A stretch of DNA of 64,000 bases from Castor canadensis (Eukaryota > Chordata > Mammalia > Rodentia > Castoridae), in the NCBI RefSeq assembly GCF_047511655.1, contig NC_133397.1:42050001-42114000 (forward strand). The letters run 5' to 3'. The position numbers and the translations under genes are program-made. The notes under the pieces are model-generated. The model was not told the DNA's origin. It searched no databases and was given only the letters and a program-made list of their open reading frames with translations. Below are positions 1-11,699 of the stretch, piece after piece; positions within the stretch are counted from its first letter, which is position 1, and every line of letters begins with the position of its first letter.

Positions 1-450
1 TCATACAGAATCAAATCAATTTGAATGAACAGTTCTCCCTCCTTAAATATTAATTTTGGTGGTTAAGATTTTTCTATAAGGATGTCCAATTGCTCAAATC
101 TTTCCTAAGCCCTTAATAGAAATGTGGGTGCTCATGAAATTAGGGCAGACCCAGATCAATAGAATTTTGTGAAATGATGGTAACCAGTGGGAACAGCCAT
201 TGTACAGTTTAACACTGGTTACTTTACCAATGATTCTGGAAGTAGTGTGGGAACACCACAGAATCTAAAAAGAGAGCCTAGAAGTACAGGGAACCTAGAG
301 CAGGAATTCTGTAGAGGGCTCAGTAAGAACGCAAAGTTGCTGAAGGCCAAGGTCTTTGCTTCCCTGGCTTTCTAAAGGATGGTGTTAGCAGAAACCAGTG
401 ATTAGGTACAATTGTAGGTACCACAAGTGGGTCAGTCTCTTCAGATTAGC

Positions 451-506
451 TGTACTCACACAAACCCTGGAGGAAGACTGTACTCACACAAACCCTGGAG
501 GAAGAC
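451..506. repeat. Exact tandem duplication, 28 bp unit x2
   Basis: A 28-base unit beginning TGTACTCACACAAACCC occupies 451-478 and is repeated without a mismatch at 479-506. The lack of divergence suggests a recent slippage or short duplication event. Confidence 0.95.
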
Positions 507-1004
507 TAGCTCTTGGTCACCTTGAACAGACTGACATAACTTTTCTTTCCAAGTCCTTTGGTGGTCACTAAAACTGTCATCCAGGTACTGAGAAGTGTAA
601 ATGTTGTCTGGAACTTAACACTTATTTCCTGACGATAAAAGAATTGCCTTTCTTTCATTATTGTTCCATCAATTCCAACTCACAAAAGGGCTTAGGTTTC
701 AAAGCACACTCTCATAATTGCCTGCTCCAGTAATAAAGAGGTTACGTTTTCTTCCGTTGTGATGGCAACAGAACACTTTTAGGAATTTCAGCTCCCCTCT
801 GGCCTCTCCACCTGCTGTGTATTTCTTGGGGGAAAGATGTTGGATCTGCTTCTCTTTATCTGTTTTCTAAAATTAAATTTCCTTGTATGTTTCCTTCAAA
901 TAATTTAGACAAAGGGTTAAAATTCTGTGCTAATTGGTTAACAGTAGTGAAAGTTCTCTGATTTTGCCTCAAAGCTGCTTGCCCTTTGCTCCACCTTTTT
1001 TGAA

Positions 1005-1172
1005 CTTAGAGCATAACTGGGATGACAAGTGTGTGCCACACCTCCCTGCCATTGGTTGAGATGGGGTCTTGTGAACATTTTGACTAAGCTGGCCTTGCAT
1101 GGCAATCCTCTCTATCTCTGCCTCCAGAGTAGGTAAGATTACAGGTGTGAGTCACTGCCTGAGCACCTGTAG
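1005..1172 (-). mobile_element. SINE fragment (rodent dimeric family), reverse orientation
   Basis: Reading the minus strand gives the SINE hallmark of a CACACCTGTAAT-type box followed by a GAGGCAGAGAT-type segment and a GACCCCATCTC-type run. The same body recurs at 1955-2150, 2273-2530, 18645-19000 and 48479-48700. This copy is diverged and truncated. Confidence 0.7.
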
Positions 1173-1954
1173 GCCTTTTAAGCCACTTTCTGAGTCAGAG
1201 TTTAGTTGCTACTTGGTTCAGGCCTTCAGAAACTCTTGCTTCTCTCTTCAGTCTTACTTTGCTTGTTTTACCTACTGGCAAGGTCTGCCCACTCTTCATT
1301 CTGGTTAGTCTATCCTTCCAGAAAACACTGCATCATCTCCAGGCCTGGGGACTTGGCATAGGTTCCTTTTGCTGTGGAGATTAGATGGTTGGGAGGTGGC
1401 TACTATCTTGCTTTCTTTGGGTTCCTTTCTCTTCCACGTTCTGCCAGAGAACGGAGACCATATAGATCATCCAAAATGGAGACCCTTTGAGTGTCTATTG
1501 ATAGTTTAGTATTGATCATTACACCTGACCAGCAGGAACAAAATAGGACATCCCAGGTGAACACAGATGTGTGGCCCTCACACCAATGGACTAGGCATTC
1601 TTTGACTCTAGGCCTTTGTATACGCCATTCCAGCTGTTTGGAATGGGATGACATGTGGAATGTTACCACATTTAGCTCCTGTTCATTCATTCTTTAGTTT
1701 TGGATTAAATGATATTTCTTCTAGGAAGACTTCATAGACCCCCCCCCTATGGCTGGGTTAGATGTGCTACTTCCAAAACTTCCCTTTCTCCATCAGGGAA
1801 ATTGCACCATATTGTACTTTGGTAGTGGCTTCTGGGAAAATGTACTTAAGAATGACTGGAATAAGAGAAATGAAAGTCCAGACCTTGTCAGCCTACAGGC
1901 TCTCTGCTTCTCTTTTGAATTGGTGATGAATTACTTTGAACAGGTATATATATA

Positions 1955-2150
1955 TATTTTTTTTGTGGTACTGGGATTTGAACTTAGGGCCTACACCTTG
2001 AGCCACACCACCAGCCTTTTATAGTGAAAGGTTTTTTGAGATAGGGTCTTGCAAACTATTTGCCTGGGCTGGCTTTGAGTTGCGATCCTCCTGATCTCTG
2101 CCTCCTGAGTAGCTAGGATTACAGGTGTGAGACACTGGCGTGTGGCTCAT
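1955..2150 (-). mobile_element. Dimeric SINE, reverse orientation
   Basis: The left end is a T-rich tail followed by the reverse of a tRNA-like arm (GTACTGGGATTTGAACTTAGG). The right part is the reverse of a B-box containing body ending in GATTACAGGTGTGAG. The order matches the plus-strand element at 48479-48700, so this is the same family in opposite orientation. Confidence 0.8.
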
Positions 2151-2272
2151 ATTCCTAAGTTTTTGCTACTCTTTCTTGCAGTTTAGGTCTTTTAATGGAA
2201 GTAGGTAATTATTATTATTTTTTAAAACACAGCTTACCCTACAGAAATCTGCTCATGGATGTTTCTAGAAGC

Positions 2273-2530
2273 TTCATTTTTTTGGTGATACTGGGGTTTG
2301 AACTCAGGACCTCATGCTTGCTAGGCTGCATTGGTTATTTTTTGGGTTTTTCCCTGGACTGTGATCCTCCTACTTATGCTTCCTGTATAACTGTGATGCT
2401 ACCATACCCAGTTTATTGGTTGAAATGGGGTCTTGTTAACTTTTTGCCTGGGTTGGCTTCAAACCACCATCCTTCCAATCTCTGCCTCTTGAGTAGCTAG
2501 GATTACAGATGTGGACCACCATGCCCAGCC
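2273..2530 (-). mobile_element. Composite SINE, reverse orientation
   Basis: It starts with a T run and the reverse tRNA-like arm (GATACTGGGGTTTGAACTCAG). Two related body segments follow, each with a diagnostic reverse B-box area, ending near GATTACAGATGTGGACC. The doubled body suggests one SINE inserted beside or into another, or a longer composite subfamily. Confidence 0.75.
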
Positions 2531-3119
2531 CAAAGTAGCAGTACGTTTAAAGCAGGAGAGCTGCTTGGATGACTTCTACTGTTAACATTAAATTTCTTTT
2601 GAATCTTCAAGAATTCCAGATTTGAGAACTAGAAAACATTCTTTCTATGTGGTCTTCTTAGATGCCATGAATCTTAGGTCTAGGAAAGGTATCTTGGTTC
2701 GCACAAATGTTCCTCATAAAAGATGAGGCTAGGTTAGTAGGAGGCAATTCTGTAGAAATGGAGCTTTCTTCTCTGTGATGCCTTTGGGGTTCAATTTCTT
2801 TCTGTTTTTGTAGTGAAAGTGTTAGTAAAGTTTATTAGAAAAGTAGTACACCTTCGATAGACTGAAAACGGGTCATCTCTAGAGAGAGAATGAGAACGAC
2901 CATGGTTCACTTTCTTCCTTCTGAGTCTTCTCTACATTTGGGGCAGCTTTACTCTTGGTACTTGTTCTCTTTTCCTGCCTTAGTTCAGAGTAACTAATGA
3001 ATCCTGCATGTCTATTCACTTCTGGCTTATCTGACCTTTGCCAACCTAAAAGCTTTATCATGTGTGACTGTTAAAGTCTCTAAACTGAAGGCAAGTCATT
3101 GGCCCAGGCTAGAGGTAGC

Positions 3120-3320
3120 CTAAACTACAGTCTGTAGATAGAAGCTTGGTGACCTTTGTAAAATTTATAGTGAGCCATATGTTCTTTGTTAAAACAATTC
3201 AACCTTGCTATCTTAGCACAAAAGTACCCATCAAAAATACATAAAAATGAGCTTATCTGTGTTTCAATAAAACTTTGTTTACACAAAGAAGTGGTAGGGC
3301 CATAGTTTGCCAATCCAAGA
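3120..3320. mobile_element. Old hAT-type (MER) DNA transposon fossil
   Basis: The stretch contains the phrase CAATAAAACTTTGTTTAC followed by a GGCCATAGTTTGCCAATCC end. I recognise these from an abundant mammalian non-autonomous hAT (Charlie-related) family. The same family appears at 46790-47135. I cannot name the subfamily with certainty. Confidence 0.55.
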
Positions 3321-3429
3321 CCTATATAGCCATCTACTTTTTTGCATGAAATTGAGAAGTAATATTTAGAAAATCCAACCTGGGTACATTTTAGAGTGAC
3401 CAAATTCCTTTTCTTTTTAAAACTTCAAT

Positions 3430-3620
3430 GTATAAAGTTTCAAACTGACATGAGAGAAAAGAGGGTAGCATAGTGAGTCCACACATACCTATTACCCAGT
3501 TCAGCAATGATCAATACAAGGCGAATCTTATTTTGCACCCCCTTTGTTAAACTTTTTAATGCATGGGAATAGTATGTGCCAAATGCACCCCTATTCCAAA
3601 AATAATTTAATAAAATAGAA
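3430..3620 (-). mobile_element. Old L1 3' end fragment
   Basis: The text around CACACATACCTATTACCCAG and the following TTATTTTGCACCCCC match the reverse of the 3' region of old mammalian L1 (L1M-type) elements. It is strongly diverged and has no coding capacity. Confidence 0.45.
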
Positions 3621-4174
3621 GATCTGTTCATCTATAGCAAGCCAAACTTTGGCTTGGCTTAAGGTCAAATTTTGATATTTTGGATATTTTCAAATTTTGA
3701 TATTTTATAGCAAATCAGTAAATGTTGGTATTTTTTTGGCGTTTTTGAATGCAAGCTTATTTTATACAGTTGAACTATCATCAGTAACTCCCGCATGCCA
3801 GGGATTCTCCACTGAGGCTCTAAATTGTCTCTGCTTCCCTAGGCAGGTGGCTGTCCCCGTCTTGGTGGTAGGAGGTAGACCTGCACACCATGGATTTTCT
3901 TGGAGAATTGAAAACGTAAAAGGCTCTGTGCAGAAGGCAGCAGAGAGCTTCTGATTCCCGGTGTTCCCATAGCCCTTGAGCTATTCCTTAACAAGCCCAG
4001 TCCTTGTGTCCAGGGAGTGACAGGAACAGGTTGCAAGGCTGGTGTGAATTCAGCAGCTGTTCAAATGCAGGACCCTCCTTTTGCTCTGTGTCCCCGCCGC
4101 GAGAGCTCTCATTTAGTAAAGAAAATGGGAGAATCATAGAAAGAAAAAATTAGAAAGAGCCTTTCTTGGCATAT

Positions 4175-4290
4175 AGTTTAGCTCTCATGATGTGCAGGTA
4201 ATAAAGAGAAGGGCTCAGAGAAGTGACTGATTCATCTGAGGCTACACAGCTAGATTGCAGCAGAGCAGGGCTTCAGACAATATCCAGTTT
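4175..4290 (+). mobile_element. MIR SINE fragment
   Basis: Core MIR wording is visible: AATAAAGAGAAGGGCTCAGAG, then GAGGCTACACAGCTAGATTGCAGCAG followed by GCAGGGCTTC. MIR is an ancient tRNA-derived SINE shared by mammals. Confidence 0.65.
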
Positions 4291-4623
4291 CTTAGTTCGG
4301 TATTGGCAAGAAAATGATGTAGAAGAGTAGAGTCCTGTACCAAATTACCAGCTGTCTCTCTCCCCTGTCTGAGTTCCATGCACTTGGTCTCTGCTAACTT
4401 ACCTTGCTTTCAACTGAATTATCTAAAGCGTGTCACCAACTCAAACAGCTCTCAGAGAAAATCCTGAGATAATAGCTGAGATTTGGGCAGAAAAGCAATG
4501 CACTAGAGCTAAGGAATTTTCCCTCTGTCCTTTCTCTTTCCTCTGTCCTTCCTTCTTGCAGTATCTTTCTCTTGCTGTCTCTGACGAAGCTTTATGAATA
4601 GAAAATGTATACCTTTCTCCCTC

Positions 4624-4672
4624 AACACACACACACACTCACACACACACACACACGCACCCCACACACAGA
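4624..4672. repeat. (CA)n microsatellite, interrupted
   Basis: CA dinucleotides run from about 4625 with interruptions by T, G and CC. The interruptions suggest an older, less mutable array. Confidence 0.9.
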
Positions 4673-4879
4673 GAAATGCTGCCCACTAGATTAGGAAGCT
4701 TTCTGTATCTGCAAGATAAACTGTTTCCTAATGAGTGCCACCGTTAAATAGCTGAAACTTTTGGCTGATGTCACAATTAAACATCAACCCCAATGCTTCC
4801 TACTTCTCTGGTCTTCTGTTTCATCAGAGTGGATCAGTGACTGAACGAGCAAATGTGATGAGTGATTCTCAGCATTCTG

Positions 4880-5370
4880 TATAATTAAAACATCAAGCAT
4901 TCTGTACTTAAAGCCCTTCCAAGACTTCCCATTTCCACTGGAATAGAAGGTGAACTTCACCATCCTCAAGGCTCTGCACACCGGGTCCTGCCCATGTCTC
5001 CATTCTCTTGTTCATCCTCTTCTTTGCAATGCATCTTTTTAGGAACTGAAAGCTGTTTCCTGCCTCAGGGACTTGTACATATTCTTCCTCTGTCTTGAAT
5101 ACTGTTTTTCAGTGGACTTATCAGTCCATGTCTTCAGAAAAGTCTTCTACATCACATCCAAAATTAATGTATTTATAGTTAGGCTGCACAACATATGTTG
5201 CCTTCTGTGGTACTTACCTCTTACAGATGTGTTTGTGTTCATACTGATTTAACATTTTTCCCCATAGACTGTCAGCAAAATGAGGAGAAGGACCACAATT
5301 TATTACCACACACCTAAGGCTACCAGTGTATTTACTGGGTGCACACAGAATGCACCTAGTAAATGTTAGC
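4880..5370 (+). mobile_element. L2 LINE 3' end
   Basis: The order of phrases matches the L2 3' region: AAGCCCTTCCAAGACTTCCC, a GGCTCTGCACACC segment, a CTGCCTCAGGGACTTGTAC segment, an AGACTGTCAGC segment, and finally CACCTAGTAAATGTTAGC. It is strongly diverged and non-coding. Confidence 0.65.
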
Positions 5371-5401
5371 TAACTGTATTTTTTCTCAATCATCTCACTC
5401 C

Positions 5402-5434
5402 TATCTATGTATCTTATTATCTATCATCTATCAC

Positions 5435-5479
<45 letters not shown>

Positions 5480-5490
5480 AATCATCAATC
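5402..5490. repeat. (TATC)n microsatellite
   Basis: About 11 uninterrupted TATC units lie in the middle of a longer imperfect tetranucleotide tract that ends in ATCA variants. It is likely polymorphic. Confidence 0.95.
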
Positions 5491-5664
5491 AAGTTTTCTC
5501 TTCTTTCCAATACATTGCAAATGCTTGGTATTCAAGAATCAAGATCTCTGCTTCTGTTTCCACCATAGAGCCAAGTATAGGAATCATTCGGTAATTATTC
5601 TGCTGCAGCACTGCTTTCACTGCTTAGAGAAGGGACCTTGAACTGAGAGAATGTTCCACTAATT

Positions 5665-6140
5665 TTGTAGTTTTCTCTGTTTAGAGACCTTTTTATACAA
5701 CAGTTTGAGGTTCACAGAGATGTTTAGCAGAGAGTACAGGGTGCTTCTATGTGATCCCCTTGCCCCCAGCACAGCCTCTTTTGCTACCAGTGTCTCTCAA
5801 TGGAGTGGTATGTTTCTTAAAATAGATGAACCTACATTGACATATCATTATCACCCAAAGCCTGTCATTACATCAGAGTTCTCTCTTGGTGTTGTATCTT
5901 CTATGGGTTTGGACAAGAGTATTCACTATTACAGTATCTTATAGGATAGCTTCACTGCCCTCAAAGTTCTTTGCCTATTCATCTCTCCCTCCCCCAAACT
6001 GTGGCAACCATTGACCTTTTTACAGTTGCCACAGTTTTGCCTTTTTTTCAGAGTGTCACACAGTTGGAATCATATACTAGCCTTTTATATTGGCTTCTAT
6101 CTCTTAGTAATATGCATTTAAGTTTCCCCTATTAATATAT
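5665..6140 (-). mobile_element. Old L1 3' region fragment
   Basis: The antisense wording of an old L1M 3' region is recognisable, including CAGTTTGAGGTTCACAGAGA, TGTGGCAACCATTGACC and CACACAGTTGGAATCATATA. The fragment is heavily diverged, with no intact reading frame. Confidence 0.55.
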
Positions 6141-6165
6141 ACTTTAAAATTTAAGATTAACACAG

Positions 6166-6308
6166 CATTTCTTTCCTTCCTTCCTCTCTCCCTCTTCTAC
6201 TTTCCTCCCTCCCTCCCTGTCTCCTTCTTCCTTCTTTCCTTCCTTCCTTCCCTTTTCCCTTCCTTCCCTTTCTTGTGCTAGGGATCAAACCCAGGGTATC
6301 ACACATTA
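6166..6308. repeat. Polypyrimidine (TTCC/CCCT)n tract with ID SINE scrap
   Basis: About 107 bases of almost pure C+T (6166-6273) adjoin a short reverse ID-type SINE arm (CTAGGGATCAAACCCAGGG) at 6274-6308. The tract is probably the degenerated poly-A/pyrimidine tail of that SINE, read from the minus strand as a purine tail. Confidence 0.8.
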
Positions 6309-7059
6309 ACACAGTCTTTCTTAAGTATATGTTTCATGGAAGATCCAGACCTGCCAATTAGATTGGAAACTCTGACTACCTGCTCCTCTTTGGGAGGGTC
6401 AAATTCACAATGGCAACATTAGCATTTAGCCCACCATTGTGAAGTCTCAGAGACTTTTCCAGTAAGAGCAATTAATTACTTGTCACAGGAAAGAGCCTAT
6501 GAAGCCCTTATCTTACATAGTCTCTTATTTTATCTCCTCTTCTGTTGTGATTCCTATTTAGGCAGTGGTTCTGTTACATTATCTTTAACTTTTTGGGTAG
6601 AAATAGTACCAAAAAGTACCTCACAAAGCAATATTTTAACAGTACCACATGTTCTGTGCCAAATTTATCCCTCCAAATGTTGCTGTGGTAACAACACAAA
6701 TAGATAACACAAGAATACTAGATAACACAAACTGGCAAGCAGAACAAAAATTTCCTTTAATAAATTCATGACTGCCTTGGAAATCTGGGCACATTCATGG
6801 CATGTTAATTTAAGGTCTTGCAGGAGTTGTGAAATGGTGATGCTTTTGGAGTAGATTCATGCATATGTCTATCCATATTGTACACATGATCTTTGGTCAT
6901 TTTAGTACATGTCAAACAAGCCAACATCAGAAACTGGCCAGCATCTGCTCATTTTGTGCAAATATGACACTGTATTGATATTTCTGTTTATCTCATAATT
7001 GGTTCTTTCTTCCTCTGTTATCTGAAGCCGTGGTTCTTATCATCTCATACATTGGAAGC

Positions 7060-7405
7060 TGCCCCAATGGATAGTGTCCTACTCTGAGCAAATCTTTTTC
7101 CTTCTATCTGTAATATCCTCTTCATCCTGACTGAAAACACTTCCCCTTCAAGACCTAATCTAAGTCTCTCATTTTAGTGAGGTTTGGCCTGTCTCCTACG
7201 TGCCTCCTTCCATAGAGCCTTCCACAAGGAACCTGCTTTGTTTCTATTTATAACTCTCATCTCTCTTACTGTTTCATAATTCGTTATACTAGAATTCAGA
7301 TTTATTAAGGATAATTATGACATCATATTTTTATACCACAGAAACAGGCCCATGTCTGGCCCATATTAGACATTCTATAAACATTCAAAGAGTGAATAAA
7401 AGAAT
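7060..7405 (+). mobile_element. L2 LINE 3' end
   Basis: It contains the degenerate phrases of the L2 3' region, with CACTTCCCCTTCAAGACC, a CAGGCCCATGTCTGGCCC segment and the terminal ATTCTATAAACATTCAAAGAG followed by GAATAAAAGAATGA. It is ancient and non-coding. Confidence 0.6.
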
Positions 7406-8547
7406 GACTAAATCAATCACTCAGGTATATAGAAACTTAAGATCAGCAATTAATATTGGCAATATGAATAAACATAAGTCTTGTTGATTTAGGCTACAAA
7501 AGCATCAATTTGATGAGCTAATTCTTCCAAGTATAATAAGCATAATTTAGATTTTTTAAGTTTCCAGCAAAATGATCAAAATAGGGACATACTGCTAATT
7601 TGCCTTCTAGTAAAAAAAGCTGGTTTTGTTTCACAGTTTTAGCTATGGCAAGGCTCATGTACAATTTTTTGCCTAATTATCTCTGTCTACCCCCAAAAGT
7701 TTAGAAGTTGTTAACTTATGAAAATGATTTTACAAAGTTAAGCAAGATTTGAGGTTTAGGGGACCAATTTAGGTATTTGATTTTCCCCTTTTTGCCACCA
7801 ACTATGTAAAACTCTCCTTTTCATCTATTGAGTACTATGGAAAAAGGTGTGAGATGGGGTTCAAGCATCTACTTCTGTTGAATAAAGGAGCCAAGGGTGA
7901 AATGTTCAGTTTTTCTTTATACTTTTCATCATTCCTCATCTTTGTTTTCTCTTTCCTTGAAATAGCTCAGAAGCCCCAGTCAGAGCAAGACCGATCTTTT
8001 ATTTGTCCACTACTACCTTCCCAGTGCCTACTCTGTGCCTGGTACATGATAGGTTCTTACCAAATATATTTAGAACAAGTACTTCCTGGAAGATAAGGTC
8101 AGAGTGGGAGAGAAGGAAAGCCTAGATCATGGTAGTGACCCTGGAAAGAGATGTTGAAGTGGGATGATGAGAGGTCACTGCAGGGGCAAAGCTGATTGCC
8201 CATGCATCTGGTTAGGGGTATTTATTGGGAAAGAAGGAGATAGCTGCAAAGTATGGAGTCTGGCATGTTGAAATGTTAAATAAAGAGAAGTGGGGTTTAG
8301 AGATGAAGTTGTTGATCTCTGATTTAGGTATAATGACTTTGAAGATCCAGTGGATGATATCTGTCTAAAAATGTGAAACTAGGGCTTAGGTATTTCCATA
8401 GGTTAATGAATAGCGGTGAGAAAGCAAGACTGCTAGATGACTGTTCAATGCTTATCTAGGATACCTTATATTATTAGTACTTATAGCCTATAGTAGGTGT
8501 CATATAAATATTTGTTTGAGAGAAGAATCAGAAATTATATCTTTTTA

Positions 8548-8917
8548 AAGAAGCAGCTTTTTTTTTTATTATTCATATGTGCATACAAGACTTGGGTCAT
8601 TTCTCCTCCCTGCCCCACCCCCTCCCTTATCACCCACTCCGCCCCCTCCCTTTCCCCGCTACCCCCTCAATACCCAGCAGAAAGTATTTTGCACTTATTT
8701 CTAATTTTGTTGTAGAGAGAGTATAAGCCATAATAGGAAGGAACAAGGGTTTTCGCTGGTTGAGATAAGGATAGCTATACAAGGCATTGACTCACATTAA
8801 TTTCCTGTGCATGTGTGTTACCTTCTAGGTTAATTCTTTTTGATCTAACCTTTTCTCTAGTTCCTGGTCCCCTTTTCCTATTGGCCTCAGTTGCTTTTAA
8901 GGTATCAAGAAGCAGCT
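8548..8917 (-). mobile_element. Young 5'-truncated L1 with 11 bp target-site duplication
   Basis: The sequence AAGAAGCAGCT occurs at 8548-8558 and again at 8907-8917. Between them lies a T run (the reverse of the poly-A tail) and about 340 bases of the L1 3' untranslated region. The same 3' region recurs inside the larger L1 at 37165-38459. The perfect flanking repeat and tail are the signature of target-primed reverse transcription, so the insertion is fairly recent. Confidence 0.85.
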
Positions 8918-9594
8918 ATTTTTGCTTGGAGGGCACTTACCTAATTTCTAGGAAGCTCTGAGACTGACCACAGAGCAACTTTAATTAAAGTATTCTAGCA
9001 CTTACCCAAAGCTTTGATTATCTGCCATGTAGTTCCTGTCTGATGTCCATTTGGAAGCTACAGGATGCTAAGAACAGTCTGATGGTATGGTAGAAAAGGT
9101 GTTGACTTAGTAGATGCCTAAATTTCATAATAATTTAAAAATAATATTATGTTTTATGCAATGAAAAATTCTTGATTAGTTTTGAAAATTATTTCTGGAA
9201 GTTTGTTGAAAATAACTTGGCTGGGGTAAGGAATTGAGGGATGGTGTGGAGAAGAATCTGGGATGTGCTGTTTAGCCTGCAGTTACATATGCTACCACTA
9301 GATGGTGATCTTGCACTGGCCTGGTGAGCTGTCCACTGACAAAGACAACAGTAGGTAGTTGAAATCCACTAGAGTGGAACAGAGAAGCTTTATTGATGTT
9401 GTGAAATAATACGGTTAATAAGATTTGGAGTAATAAAAATTGAGGAATGTTGGTCTTTCTGATTTGTATAAACAGACTATGATGGGTTAAGAATACTTGA
9501 GCATTTGGTTGAAAACCTATAGAATGGAGGATGGGAGAACAGTGTATGTAAAACCTGCATAGTTTACCCGCTGCCAAATGCTTGTGGAGTATTT

Positions 9595-9680
9595 GGAAAG
9601 CGATTTAACTTCTAAGGGCTTCCATAGCCTCATCTTTAAAATGGGAGCTGATAATACCTGTCAGGGGCTGGGCCAATTTC
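9595..9680 (+). mobile_element. MIR SINE fragment
   Basis: The phrase TAGCCTCATCTTTAAAATGG followed by AGCTGATAATACCTG is the MIR 3' body. Confidence 0.6.
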
Positions 9681-10074
9681 TTACATAGCTTTTTTCTATT
9701 AATATCCATGATGAGAAAAGAGAAGTGGAGGTTTAGCATTTCTTTAGGAGGAGAAGAAAGATGTCAAAATCCTCACTTGGCCATTGTCTACATTTTAAAA
9801 AATGAACTTTCTTTCTGGGTCAAATGAGTGGAGTCTTAGTAGAAGACTCCCATGGGGGGAACAGTAAGTATGAGTCTTTTCTGTAGAGTGAGAGTAGAGA
9901 AGGGGATATAGTGAGAACTGAGAGGGGAAAAGTCCTGTATTGGTATATGTGTTTGTCTGTACATGCTTCCACTCGGGTCTAGGGCCTTCTATGACGGTGG
10001 AGAAGTAGAAAATTCTCATCAACACTGGGAATGATATTAATATTATTGATCGATCAACCTTAATTGTCACTTAA

Positions 10075-10160
10075 TTGTCACTAAATCTTTGCAACAACCC
10101 ATGCCAATGGTTTTATTTCCCATTGACAGATGAGGGACTTAAAAGAGGTCTTGTGATATA
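10075..10160 (+). mobile_element. MIR SINE fragment
   Basis: A CAACAACCCATGCCAATGG segment followed by CCCATTGACAGATGAGGGAC matches the MIR core region. It is short and diverged. Confidence 0.55.
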
Positions 10161-11699
10161 TATCTATTCAATGTTAAGAGATTATTGTCAATCTCATTAT
10201 CAGTATAATTAATAATGGCAGTGTTTGTATTTCATGCTTAATCAAAGGGCTTGCATGTGGCACACCTTATCCATTTATCCAAAAATGACTTGGCATATAA
10301 ATTGATGCTATTTCACTAAGTGAGAACGATGTCCCCAGCAGGGTAAATCTCTAGAAGGATCAGGTCACAACTGTTTTTTTCAGTTTTCCATAGGATACTA
10401 TGCAAATGCTGAATTGCCTTTGGCAGAGAAAAGGAGATTGATTCTGTCTTCTGTAATCCAAAATATCCTTAATTGAGCTACAAGGAAGTGTCTTGCTCCA
10501 TCTCAGAGTAATTAATGATTGCCCACAATTCATCAAAGCAATTGGATTATAACCTTTCTGATATGAGGCCCTATGGAAATGCATTATCCTAACTATTGTC
10601 TACCTCTTCTTACTGGAGCAGAACAAAGTAGAGTAGGTGAAGATTTGATATTTCAGGGAAGAAATGAACAGATAAGAGAGCTATGGAAGTTTGAAAAGAT
10701 ATACTAAGAGAAAAGATGAATTAGATGAGGGCAAGGCCTGTGTCCTGTTGGGTATATTTCTGTGACTATCCATTCAGTCCTCTCAGGAGTTACTGCCTTT
10801 GAGCAATTATCAAAAGTATTCAAAAATTCTTTCTTTAGTGTCCCTGGTGACACTAGAATTAAATTGATTCTTGAAACTCTTTTTTTGGGTGAAGATGGTC
10901 AGGAAGACTGTGTAGCCTAAGTTGAGAGCTAGCTGATAATCTAACTCTCTACTCAGTCATATATATCATCTATCTTATAGTTTAATTTAAAATTTTCCCT
11001 TGACCAAGTTTTTATTGTGTACTGTTAGTATTCTGAGGTCCCATATGGCTCAGTCTTTGCATGATGTTGGTTTTCTTCTCCAAACAACAATGGAAATGTC
11101 ATAGAAGAAAAAAGTAAGATTGATAGATCTCGACTATTTTCCATTAACTAACACAAAAATGTGAGAACCCTCAGGGAGATGAATGTGTTTGGCTGCCAGG
11201 GTGGGAGGAATGACAGACTGGAAAGGAAGAAAGCCAGGGTCGTCCAAGGGATTGGCTGGCAGAGAGTTTTCTAGTGTGTCCTTTCTTTTACCTCCATTAC
11301 TCTGGGTGTTGACTCATTGCCTGTTTCTCTGGGTAGGAAAGTAATAGTCTCAGGCGGAAGTGGCAGGGTAGCATCAGAGCAGCTCTGGAGCCAAGGTGAG
11401 AAGCCAGTATTGACAAGTCCGGAATGCTCTCTGAGCACTCTCTTATTCTGGCTTCTCCTTCCATTCGGTGGCTGCCTATGCTTGTGAGACTGTGATGAGG
11501 TGATGGGAAGCTAGGGATGCTTGTTGGTGGTGTGGGCTAGGGAATGGTTGCATTCAGATTACAACCTTCAAGACTTTCTCCCTTGAATACCATCTTCCTC
11601 TAACTTGCCTGGACAACAAACAAGGCCTAAGTACTTTCCTTCTCCCAGGTGGATGTAATTTTCAAAAGTGGTTGATAGTCCTAATGGAATAAAATATTA

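Noticed and set aside
5402-5490. Regularly spaced short repeats that could suggest an array
   Set aside because: This is a simple TATC microsatellite with no spacers, so it is not a CRISPR array. None is expected in a mammal.
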